From Christensenellaceae bacterium (GTDB lineage Bacteria; Bacillota; Clostridia; Christensenellales; Aristaeellaceae), in NCBI GenBank assembly GCA_020025205.1, contig JAHHSO010000049.1, positions 1-6,328 on the forward strand: a DNA stretch of 6,328 bases. The letters are read 5' to 3'. Within the stretch, counting starts at the first letter, position 1, and each line of letters opens with the position of its first letter. The notes beneath the pieces are model-generated. The model ran no database searches. It was not told where the DNA came from and worked only from the letters and a program-made list of their open reading frames with translations. This document shows, piece after piece, positions 1-5,152 of this stretch. A program made the translations under genes and the position numbers.

Positions 1-572
1 CCGTAAACCGATTCTACTGTCCATTCTCCCCCTGCATGCGCGCTGATGAGCGCCATCAGTGCATAGGGATCGTGCCAGAGTTCCATCTGTTCGATCTGTG
101 CCTCATCATATTCGGGATGCAGCTCTTCATAATGATCCAGCTCGTATTGCAGTTCCTTTTCCATATCACAGTAGACTTTTTCCGCGTCCTTGATGACCTC
201 TTCCTCTGCCGGGTATGTGCCGATCACCATGGCCTGCAAAGCTGTCTGTGCCAGGGGCGCACAGGAAGACAGGCTGGTGAACATGTAGACAACCATCAGA
301 ATCAAAATCAAAAGGATGATTCCTTTTCCGTGAATCACCCTTTTGAATGTCTCTTCAATTTGTTTCGCCCTGCTTCTGACCGCCTTTGCAGCCTGATCGG
401 AAACCGCCTGATCTCTGATGCTCTTTCTTTTCGCCCGTGCATACCGCTTTTTGATGGCTTTTTTCTGCCGGCGATGCCTTTTCACTGCATGGCCGAGATC
501 GCCGGCTGACTGTTTTGCGCGTTCCGCCGCATCGACGGCGGCATTCTCATCACGCCGCTCATTCGTATTCAT
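1..572 (-). CDS. CD1108-like ICE cell-wall hydrolase, N-terminal part (cut by left window edge)
   Basis: The reading frame opens at ATG 572-570 and runs off the left edge, giving 190 residues. Residues 1-80 are highly charged and rich in Lys, Arg and Ala, as expected for a cytoplasmic tail. Residues 84-99 form one strong hydrophobic helix (GIILLILILMVVYMFT). Residues 120-165 are acidic and helical, and the segment beginning DPYALMALISAHAGGEW (about 168-184) resembles the start of the lysozyme-like part of CD1108-family mobile-element proteins. Those proteins usually carry a lysozyme-like domain and a C-terminal NlpC/P60 (C40) peptidase, and they act outside the membrane to open peptidoglycan for the conjugation channel. 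The catalytic residues are outside this window, so enzymatic function is inferred from family resemblance and position after virB4. The start overlaps the end of the preceding 46-codon gene by 14 bases. A modest AAGGAAG site lies 4 bases upstream. An LSSC sequence follows the membrane helix (Cys104). Confidence 0.75.
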   Translation of the reverse strand, partial: MNTNERRDENAAVDAAERAKQSAGDLGHAVKRHRRQKKAIKKRYARAKRKSIRDQAVSDQAAKAVRSRAKQIEETFKRVIHGKGIILLILILMVVYMFTSLSSCAPLAQTALQAMVIGTYPAEEEVIKDAEKVYCDMEKELQYELDHYEELHPEYDEAQIEQMELWHDPYALMALISAHAGGEWTVESVY

Positions 573-699
573 ATTTCTTCCTTTCCAGATAGCGTTCAAG
601 TTCCCGTTCCGCCTGTTTGTCCGCATCAGATGCCGCACAGCACAGTGCATATGCCGCCACATAGAGCAGGACAACTCCTACGATTCCCAGAATCATCAT
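559..699 (-). CDS. 46-residue single-span membrane microprotein
   Basis: I do not recognise a named family. The start is ATG 699-697, chosen because AAGGAGG at 713-707 stands 7 bases upstream; a second ATG follows immediately (696-694). The frame stays open upstream to at least 840, but that part overlaps virB4 coding and has no comparable support. Residues 1-22 are a hydrophobic helix (ILGIVGVVLLYVAAYALCC) with two adjacent cysteines at 20-21. Residues 24-46 are strongly charged (ADKQAERELERYLERKKYEYE) and likely an amphipathic or coiled-coil helix. The start codon overlaps the virB4 stop as ATGA, and the stop lies 14 bases inside the hydrolase gene, so the ORF is translationally embedded between two transfer genes. 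A small accessory subunit linking VirB4 or the hydrolase to the membrane is possible but only inferred from context. The real-gene call rests on its ribosome binding site, coupling and membrane-plus-helix architecture. Confidence 0.7.
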   Translation of the reverse strand: MMILGIVGVVLLYVAAYALCCAASDADKQAERELERYLERKKYEYE

Positions 700-3167
700 G
701 CTGTTTCCTCCTTCAAGTCGCTCAGCCTCGTCGTCATCAGCTGATACAGCGGGCTTTCCTTGGGATATTGGTTGGTAATCGGAACCACCGTTCCGCCGTA
801 GATCATCAAGCCTTCGCCCGGGCGCACATCTTTCAGACATTCTTCCTCTCCCGGAGAAAGGCCCAGCTCCCTGACCAGAATCTTCCTGTCTGCCGCACTC
901 TGTCCGAACAGCAGGAAGAACTGCGAGTTGGAAATGATCGTGCTGATGGCATTGCCGATTTCAGCGCCGTCGTTTCCATAGAAGTCGCTGATGTTTTGGG
1001 TGAGGCCGGTCGGGATACCGCCGTATTTGCGGAAGCGCTTCCACATTTCGATGGTATGTGCCGCCGTCTGTGCCTCACGGAGCAGCAGGTGCATCTCATC
1101 GATGTAATACCAGGTGGGCACCTGGCGCAGCTTGTTTCTCGCCACGCGCGTCCACACCTGGTCCTGAATGGTCAGCATGCCGATCTCTTTCAGGCGATTG
1201 CCCAGATCCTTGATGTCAAAGCAAACCAGCCGGTTATGGATGTCTACGTTCGTCCTGTGGTTGAACACCGACAGAGAACCATGTACATACATCTCCATCG
1301 AAACAGCCAGCTTATGTGCCTCACTTTCTTCCTGTTCCAGCAGCCTGTTATACACATCTTCCAGAATAGGCATATTTTCAGGAATGGGATTGGCAAGGTA
1401 TTCCTGATAAGCCAGCTCCACGCAGCGGCTGATGAGATTTCGTTCCATCGGACTGAGGCCGTCTTTGCCGCCGAGGATCAATTCAAACATCGACAGCATC
1501 AGGTCAACCTTCATCGCCAGCGGAGCCGACTGTTCGACAAACCGCATATCCAAATCCAGCGGATTGATGTAGGTATCGGAGGCCGGAGAAATGCGGATCA
1601 CCTGTCCGTGAAGACGGACGACCAGCGGCTTGTACTCTCCTTCAGGATCACAGATCATCACCTCATCATGGGTGAACAGAATGGTCCAGAGGATCTCATT
1701 CTTGGCCGCAAAGCTCTTACCGCCGCCCGGTTCACCCAGGATGATGCCGTTTGCATTGTTCAGAAGCTTTCGATTGACCATCACCACGTTGTTGCTCAGC
1801 CTGTTCAAACCGTATCCAATCGCATCCGGAACGAGCTGGCAAAGCTCTTGAGTAACGAAAGGACAGAAGATTGCCAGCATTGAGGTGGACATACCGCGTT
1901 CAATGCCAATCTGATTGTTTCCCAGCGGAAGAATACTCTTCATGGCATTCTCCTGCTGACAAAGCAGGTTGTCCAGCGAACAGTGTTCAACCTGAGCAAT
2001 ACTTTTTGCCTCCTGCATATTCTCCATCAGTTCTTTGAGAGAATTTCCAGTGTGAACAACGAGCATGGTGACATAGAAGTAGTTTTCTGATTTATCGCTG
2101 AGAATCTCCAGATGCCGGTTCACACTGGCAACCTGACTCATGAGCTTACCCGGCATGATGTCCATGTCGTAGCCGCTCTGGACGGCACGCTTCTGCTCAT
2201 CAATCTTATTGCTTTCCAGCTCCGTTTTGAGATGCCGCATCTCCATGATGGCATCCGGACGGTTGACAGGCCGTACATGGATGGACACCATCATGCTTTC
2301 GGTCAGCTCCAGCATGGATTTGAGCACCTTGTCATCCAGCGTAGACGCCTCAATTTTGATCTGCGATGCCGCACAGTACTTATCGCCCACCATGAAATAA
2401 CCATCTTTGAACTGAAAGGCATTGGGAGAGACAAAATCCTGCGTCTGCAAGCCGGTCTTCTCCAGCCACGGCCATTCAAAATGCCATTCCTCATGGTCAT
2501 ACAGATGGAAGAAACGATGCAGCAGTTCGAGCCTTTCCTTGCCGTTGAGCACATGGGAAGCCACGCCCATCTGCCTGAGCAGCGTCGTCAGTTCGGCTTC
2601 CATGCGGTTAAGCCTGGCTTTTGCCGCCTTACCGGAAGAAGATTCGACGCCGAAGGTCAGGTACTTGGTCTTCTTGATGCCGTTCGTGCCCTGCTCCATC
2701 TGCTCCTCGAAGATTCTCAGGCATTCCTGCGCCATTTCGTCGTGTTCGCCGCTCTGCCGGAAAGCCCCCATCAGCTGTTCCATTTCCCGTCTGCTGATTT
2801 CGGAGTTGAAGAACGTGAATTGCAGGGAAGTCGTCGAATCAAAATAGTTTAGGAAATCTCTCCACTTTGCATTGATGCTTTTCTGTTCATCTTCGCTTTT
2901 GAGCAGGTAATTGATGTCCTCGAATCGGATCGTCTTGTTGTACTTGTGCGGTGCAGCGCGGCAGATGCCGTTCTGATACATCTGCTCATAGGGAATTGTG
3001 TTCTGGGCACTCCACGGGGACAAAAGCAGCTTTTTCTTCTGCCTGATTTTCTGCTGAATGATCTTCTTCATTCCGGCAGACTGTACTTTCTTCTTTTTCC
3101 CCGTATTTTTTTGAGAGGTCTTCCTCTTTTTTCTCCTGGATAACCAGCTTTTAATCCATCCGAACAA
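696..3167 (-). CDS. virB4: VirB4-type conjugation ATPase (TraE/TrsE-like)
   Basis: This 823-residue protein is a full-length VirB4 homologue, the motor ATPase of the type IV secretion channel, acting at the cytoplasmic face of the membrane. Residues 10-50 are strongly basic. The N-terminal VirB4 domain spans about 80-410. The family signature ILPLGNNQIGIERGMSTS lies at about 412-429. Walker A is GEPGGGKS at 478-485, followed by DPEGEY at 507-512. Walker B is WYYIDE at 686-691, followed by WKRFRKYGGIPTGLTQN at 709-725, typical of Tn1549-family VirB4. The most upstream possible start is TTG 3167-3165, because an in-frame TGA lies two codons before it. AAGGAAG (3183-3177) stands 9 bases upstream. 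The next in-frame Met is residue 33, so the exact start is uncertain. The gene overlaps the PrgI gene by 17 bases and ends in an ATGA overlap with the 46-codon ORF. No frameshift or missing motif is seen. Confidence 0.97.
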   Translation of the reverse strand: MFGWIKSWLSRRKKRKTSQKNTGKKKKVQSAGMKKIIQQKIRQKKKLLLSPWSAQNTIPYEQMYQNGICRAAPHKYNKTIRFEDINYLLKSEDEQKSINAKWRDFLNYFDSTTSLQFTFFNSEISRREMEQLMGAFRQSGEHDEMAQECLRIFEEQMEQGTNGIKKTKYLTFGVESSSGKAAKARLNRMEAELTTLLRQMGVASHVLNGKERLELLHRFFHLYDHEEWHFEWPWLEKTGLQTQDFVSPNAFQFKDGYFMVGDKYCAASQIKIEASTLDDKVLKSMLELTESMMVSIHVRPVNRPDAIMEMRHLKTELESNKIDEQKRAVQSGYDMDIMPGKLMSQVASVNRHLEILSDKSENYFYVTMLVVHTGNSLKELMENMQEAKSIAQVEHCSLDNLLCQQENAMKSILPLGNNQIGIERGMSTSMLAIFCPFVTQELCQLVPDAIGYGLNRLSNNVVMVNRKLLNNANGIILGEPGGGKSFAAKNEILWTILFTHDEVMICDPEGEYKPLVVRLHGQVIRISPASDTYINPLDLDMRFVEQSAPLAMKVDLMLSMFELILGGKDGLSPMERNLISRCVELAYQEYLANPIPENMPILEDVYNRLLEQEESEAHKLAVSMEMYVHGSLSVFNHRTNVDIHNRLVCFDIKDLGNRLKEIGMLTIQDQVWTRVARNKLRQVPTWYYIDEMHLLLREAQTAAHTIEMWKRFRKYGGIPTGLTQNISDFYGNDGAEIGNAISTIISNSQFFLLFGQSAADRKILVRELGLSPGEEECLKDVRPGEGLMIYGGTVVPITNQYPKESPLYQLMTTRLSDLKEETA

Positions 3168-3519
3168 TCTTTCTCACTTCCTTTTTCAACTGATGCTGAG
3201 CTTCCAGAATGCTGTACACATTTTCAGTCCTGTACAGCCGCTTTCTCGGCCTCAAAAACCTTGTTTCGATCATGTGCCGCATCACCACTTCCAACGGCTG
3301 TCCGCCTTTCTCGTACAAGCCGAAAGCAAAACACGGCATCATAACCAGCATCATAGCGGTTGTTGCTATGCTGACATCAACATAGCTTTTGAGGAAAAGG
3401 AAAAGCGGAACGCCTATAAGCGCCCCGCCTCCAAAGCAGACCAGCTGCCTTTTCGTGAGTTTAAACATGACTCTGTGTTTAATTTTCGTAATGTCTGCGG
3501 GAATTTCTGCCGTCAGCAT
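3151..3519 (-). CDS. prgI: PrgI-family (VirB3-like) conjugation membrane protein
   Basis: The protein has 122 residues and matches the PrgI family of Gram-positive conjugation systems, which is positioned and sized like VirB3 and is thought to sit in the inner membrane beside VirB4. The N-terminus EIPADITKIKHRVMFKLTKRQ precedes two transmembrane helices at about 26-46 and 49-68. The conserved-looking cytoplasmic tail contains YEKGGQPLE (69-77) and FLRPRKRLYRTEN (88-100), both characteristic of the family. I chose ATG 3519-3517 over the in-frame ATG at 3540 because AAGGAGG (3531-3525) sits 5 bases upstream of the former, while the latter lies inside the virB6 gene. The ribosome binding site overlaps the TAA stop of virB6, and the last 17 bases overlap virB4. 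This indicates coupled translation of VirB6, PrgI and VirB4 in series. Confidence 0.93.
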   Translation of the reverse strand: MLTAEIPADITKIKHRVMFKLTKRQLVCFGGGALIGVPLFLFLKSYVDVSIATTAMMLVMMPCFAFGLYEKGGQPLEVVMRHMIETRFLRPRKRLYRTENVYSILEAQHQLKKEVRKIVRMD

Positions 3520-3524
3520 AAATG

Positions 3525-3531
3525 CCTCCTT
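3525..3531 (-). promoter_or_regulatory. Ribosome binding site deciding the PrgI start
   Basis: AAGGAGG on the minus strand lies 5 bases before ATG 3519. Its first two bases are the last two of the TAA stop of the upstream virB6 gene (3532-3530). A ribosome finishing VirB6 is thus placed directly on the PrgI initiation site. This argues against the in-frame ATG at 3540. Confidence 0.85.
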
Positions 3532-4399
3532 ATCTCGCATTGAAGATGGACTGTGCCAGGCTGCTTGTCTTAAAAAGCGCGAAGCAAAGCAGCACTGTGT
3601 AGCCCATGCACGTCCAGATAGCTTTCACGATATCCGTCTGTGTACCGATGTGTTGAATCAGCACCGCATAGATGGCTACACAGACCACGATCAGAAACGC
3701 CTGAAAGCCGAGCGCAGCCAATGACCGGATGTAATTCTTGCCCATCTGTCCCCATTCTTGATTGGCCATCGTTGCTAGTGGAATTGGAGCAAGTGACGTG
3801 ACCAGATACACCTCGATCATACGCCCGTAAGTGATGATGAAGATGCAGATGGTCAGTGCCCACATAGTAAAGCTGATCAGCTCGGATTGCAGCCAGAGTG
3901 AAAAAATCGGGCCAAGCTCCATCGTTTCAAGCTTCGTTTCAAGGCTGCCAATGACTGCGTTCATGTCGATGCTGGTGTCACCAATAATCAGTCCAGAGGC
4001 GTTATTGACGACATGCTGTGCAACATCAAAAACGGCCATAACGATGTTCCAGGTGTTGGACACAATCAGAATCGAGCAGAATGTCTTGATCGTCCACTTG
4101 AAAAAGATCCACGTTTCAAAGTCATGCTGGTTGTTGTGATTGATGATCATCTGAATGAACTCTGTCGTTGCTACAATCGCCAGAATAATGCCGGCAATGG
4201 GCAACGCAACATGGTCACTCAGATTCTTAATCATGCTGTATACGCCGCCGTTCCATGCCTGCGGAGTTTTTCCTACTTGAACTGCTATATCCGCCACCTG
4301 TGCATTGACGTTATCAAAAAGTCCGGTGAGGTTCGCCATGATGGATGAAGTAAGCAGTTCCTTCATCCATTCAACGAGCTTATCGAATATAAAATTCAA
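3530..4399 (-). CDS. VirB6/TrbL-like polytopic channel protein
   Basis: This polytopic membrane protein corresponds to the TrbL/VirB6-like protein found between the Maff2 and PrgI genes in Tn1549-type ICEs, where it is expected to form the inner-membrane part of the DNA channel. I take TTG 4399-4397 as the start, giving 289 residues beginning (M)NFIFDKLVEWMKELLTS, because AAGGAGGTGA (4417-4408) lies upstream and family members typically begin near this point. An in-frame ATG at 4420 lies directly before that site and has no site of its own. The frame opens as far as ATG 4516, inside the Maff2 gene, which I regard as spurious. Hydrophobic segments lie at about 63-86, 97-128 (one or two spans), 164-190, 191-212, 228-250 and 258-277. 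TWIFFKW (96-102) and SNTWNIVMAVFDVAQ (114-128) resemble family signatures. The TAA stop overlaps the PrgI ribosome binding site. Confidence 0.9.
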   Translation of the reverse strand: MNFIFDKLVEWMKELLTSSIMANLTGLFDNVNAQVADIAVQVGKTPQAWNGGVYSMIKNLSDHVALPIAGIILAIVATTEFIQMIINHNNQHDFETWIFFKWTIKTFCSILIVSNTWNIVMAVFDVAQHVVNNASGLIIGDTSIDMNAVIGSLETKLETMELGPIFSLWLQSELISFTMWALTICIFIITYGRMIEVYLVTSLAPIPLATMANQEWGQMGKNYIRSLAALGFQAFLIVVCVAIYAVLIQHIGTQTDIVKAIWTCMGYTVLLCFALFKTSSLAQSIFNAR

Positions 4400-4410
4400 A
4401 AGGAAAGTCA

Positions 4411-4417
4411 CCTCCTT
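4411..4417 (-). promoter_or_regulatory. Ribosome binding site for the VirB6-like gene, implying a TTG start
   Basis: AAGGAGG followed by TGA is a near-perfect anti-16S match. The first plausible start downstream is TTG at 4399, 11 bases away, which is longer than the usual 5-9. The ATG at 4420-4418 directly abuts the site upstream and cannot use it. The long spacer and TTG codon suggest weaker initiation than for the neighbouring Maff2 gene. Confidence 0.65.
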
Positions 4418-4443
4418 CATGCTAAAATATTTATGTGAAAGCA

Positions 4444-4465
4444 AAATCAGCGTCTTTGCCGATTT
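4444..4465 (-). other. Hairpin in the Maff2-virB6 intergenic gap, possible weak terminator or mRNA stabiliser
   Basis: Reading the minus strand, AAATCGGC (4465-4458) and GCTGATTT (4451-4444) form an 8-base-pair stem with one G-U pair and a 6-base loop. The following sequence, TGCTTTC, is only moderately T-rich, so this is at best a leaky terminator. It sits in the roughly 97-base gap between the pilin-like gene and the VirB6-like gene. Such a structure could let the small subunit be made in excess by partial termination or by protecting a processed 3' end. This role is inferred. Confidence 0.3.
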
Positions 4466-4496
4466 CTGCTGAACGTGTAAAACCGGCTCGGATTCA

Positions 4497-4712
4497 TTAT
4501 CCAAACATCGTTGCAAGCATCGGAATGACTTTCATTCCGATCAGCACAATGCCGCCGCCGGCAATCAGCTGCTTGATGCCCTGCGATTTGGAAGCGGGAT
4601 TGTCGCCGCCATAGCCTTCAAGCAGGTTCACGATGCCCCACATGCCGATACCGCCGCCCATGACCGATACAATAGTGGCGAGAATGGCAATACACTGCTG
4701 AAAAAATTCCAT
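4497..4712 (-). CDS. Maff2-family small membrane protein, VirB2/pilin-like
   Basis: This 71-residue protein matches the Maff2 family of mobile-element proteins found directly upstream of the VirB6-like gene in Tn1549-type ICEs. It has two hydrophobic helices, about 7-31 (containing VMGGGIGMWGIVNLLEG) and 47-68 (LIAGGGIVLIGMKVIPMLAT). They are separated by the conserved polar loop GYGGDNPASKSQGIKQ (33-48). Size and two-helix topology resemble VirB2/TrbC pilins, so it probably assembles in the membrane as the channel or pilus-like subunit. That role is inferred, and there is no cleavable signal peptide. The start at ATG 4712-4710 is supported by AAGGAGG (4724-4718) 5 bases upstream, the best initiation site among the channel genes. 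An intrinsic terminator-like hairpin lies only about 20 bases upstream of the coding region, so expression may be controlled by readthrough. Confidence 0.92.
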   Translation of the reverse strand: MEFFQQCIAILATIVSVMGGGIGMWGIVNLLEGYGGDNPASKSQGIKQLIAGGGIVLIGMKVIPMLATMFG

Positions 4713-4730
4713 ATTGTCCTCCTTTTGGGT

Positions 4731-4757
4731 AAAAGAAAAGCCGCCTTCTCAGGCGGC
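4731..4757 (-). terminator. Intrinsic terminator/attenuator upstream of the Maff2 gene
   Basis: On the minus strand GCCGCC (4757-4752), loop TGAGAA and GGCGGC (4745-4740) form a perfect all-GC 6-base-pair stem followed directly by TTTTCTTTT (4739-4731). This is a textbook rho-independent terminator. It points along the direction of the operon and lies between the 87-residue gene and the Maff2 gene. Only 6 bases separate the T tract from the Maff2 ribosome binding site. No promoter fits between them, so transcripts that express the channel genes must read through it or be processed there. The loop contains the TGA stop of a putative 12-codon leader ORF. Confidence 0.8.
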
Positions 4758-4787
4758 CTCTGTGAAATGCCTGCGGATTCTTTTCAA
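4749..4787 (-). CDS. Putative leader peptide ORF ending in the terminator loop
   Basis: A 12-codon ORF starts at TTG 4787-4785 and encodes MKRIRRHFTEAA, ending at TGA 4751-4749. GAAAGGAGG (4802-4794) lies 6 bases upstream, ideal spacing. The last two sense codons (GCC GCC) are the 5' arm of the terminator, and the stop is in its loop. A ribosome reaching the stop would cover the 5' arm and block terminator formation. This is the logic of ribosome-mediated attenuation. The ORF is very short and uses a TTG start, so it may be chance; the strong ribosome binding site is the main support. Confidence 0.4.
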   Translation of the reverse strand: MKRIRRHFTEAA

Positions 4788-4793
4788 GGCATT
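4766..4793 (-). promoter_or_regulatory. Leader hairpin whose loop can pair with the terminator (candidate antiterminator)
   Basis: On the minus strand AATGCCT (4793-4787) and AGGCATT (4772-4766) form a perfect 7-base-pair stem with a 14-base loop. Within the loop, GAAAAG (4785-4780) is complementary to CTTTTC (4740-4735), and CCGC (4776-4773) to GCGG (4744-4741), leaving only an AAT bulge. These 10 pairs would occupy the 3' arm and U tract of the terminator, so the pairing and the terminator are mutually exclusive. With the 7-base-pair stem kept, this would be a pseudoknot. The stem begins directly after the ribosome binding site of the putative leader ORF. Pairing is seen by eye; its use is inferred. 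Confidence 0.4.
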
Positions 4794-4822
4794 CCTCCTT
4801 TCTTTTTCCTTCCGTGCTTCAT
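4784..4822 (-). CDS. Possible upstream leader mini-ORF overlapping the 12-codon leader
   Basis: ATG 4822-4820 opens a 12-codon frame encoding MKHGRKKKGGMP and ending at TGA 4786-4784. Its stop overlaps the TTG start of the next leader ORF as TTGA, the same overlap style as virB4 and the 46-codon gene (ATGA). The upstream sequence is purine-rich (AAAGGGGG, 4833-4826), but spacing to the ATG is only 3 bases, a poor ribosome binding site. The KKKGG codons mostly arise from the purine-rich ribosome binding site of the following ORF. It could be a chance frame. Confidence 0.18.
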   Translation of the reverse strand: MKHGRKKKGGMP

Positions 4823-4848
4823 ACGCCCCCTTTCTCTCTCTCTCCCGA

Positions 4849-5112
4849 TCATTCGAGAATCCTGTTCATCATCAAAATCCAGCCGCCTGTTGTGCAATGT
4901 CTGAAGCCGACTGCAAACAATTCCCAATTCCCAGTTCTATCAGCCTCTTCCATCATCATTGCGCCATGCATATACAAAAGATAAGCCGCAATATTGCAAA
5001 TTTCCTCATCGCTAGTACTTTCCAGCAGTCTCAGCTTCATCCGGTATTCGCTTTCCTCAAGGTCAAGAAGCTGTCTCCTCTGATTCGGTTTTTCCATTCT
5101 CTGATTTCTCAT
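4849..5112 (-). CDS. 87-residue hypothetical protein between VirD4 and Maff2 genes
   Basis: I do not recognise this protein. It starts at ATG 5112-5110 with AAAGGAG (5125-5119) 6 bases upstream; a second in-frame Met at residue 6 is possible. The N-terminus (1-30) is charged, with RNQRMEKPNQRRQLLDLEE, then EYRMKLRLLE. A moderately hydrophobic stretch, ICNIAAYLLYMHGAMMMEE, covers 38-56, and the C-terminus has a WELFAVGFRHCTTGGWILMM region (63-82). Cysteines are at 39 and 73. There is no signal peptide or clear membrane span, so a small helical cytosolic protein is likely. It lies 29 bases after the coupling-protein stop and just before the structured leader of the channel genes. A role as an accessory or regulator of coupling or secretion is possible, but nothing in the sequence shows it. 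Confidence 0.75.
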   Translation of the reverse strand: MRNQRMEKPNQRRQLLDLEESEYRMKLRLLESTSDEEICNIAAYLLYMHGAMMMEEADRTGNWELFAVGFRHCTTGGWILMMNRILE

Positions 5113-5126
5113 AAAAATCTCCTTTC

Positions 5127-5152
5127 AAAACAAAAACCGCTCTATTCAGCGG
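5127..5152 (-). terminator. Terminator-like hairpin spanning the VirD4 stop codon
   Basis: On the minus strand CCGCT (5152-5148), loop GAATAG and AGCGG (5141-5137) form a 5-base-pair stem, extendable by one G-U pair, followed by TTTTTGTTTT (5136-5127). The TAG stop of the coupling protein (5144-5142) lies in the loop. Terminating ribosomes would cover the 5' arm, so the hairpin should work mainly when the upstream message is not being translated. The T tract ends immediately before the ribosome binding site of the 87-residue gene (5125-5119). Confidence 0.6.

Noticed and set aside
700..840. Longer start at 840 for the 46-residue microprotein (93 codons)
   Set aside because: The added part overlaps virB4 coding in another frame. 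The strong ribosome binding site and the ATGA overlap place the start at 699.
630..1883. 417-codon open frame on the plus strand
   Set aside because: It lies entirely antisense to virB4 and has a translation rich in His, Gln and Arg without domain character, as expected from a shadow frame of a moderately GC-rich gene.
2112..2852. 246-codon open frame on the plus strand
   Set aside because: It is antisense to the VirB4 N-terminal region, with no ribosome binding site or recognisable motifs; the opposite strand encodes clear VirB4 sequence.
4400..4516. Longer VirB6 start at ATG 4516
   Set aside because: It would overlap the Maff2 gene and has no ribosome binding site, and the added residues do not look like a VirB6 N-terminus.
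4826..4844. GAGAGA purine tract after the 87-residue gene as a possible repeat or protein-binding site
   Set aside because: It is a short dinucleotide run leading into a G tract. It may affect leader RNA accessibility, but nothing specific supports an operator or a variable repeat.
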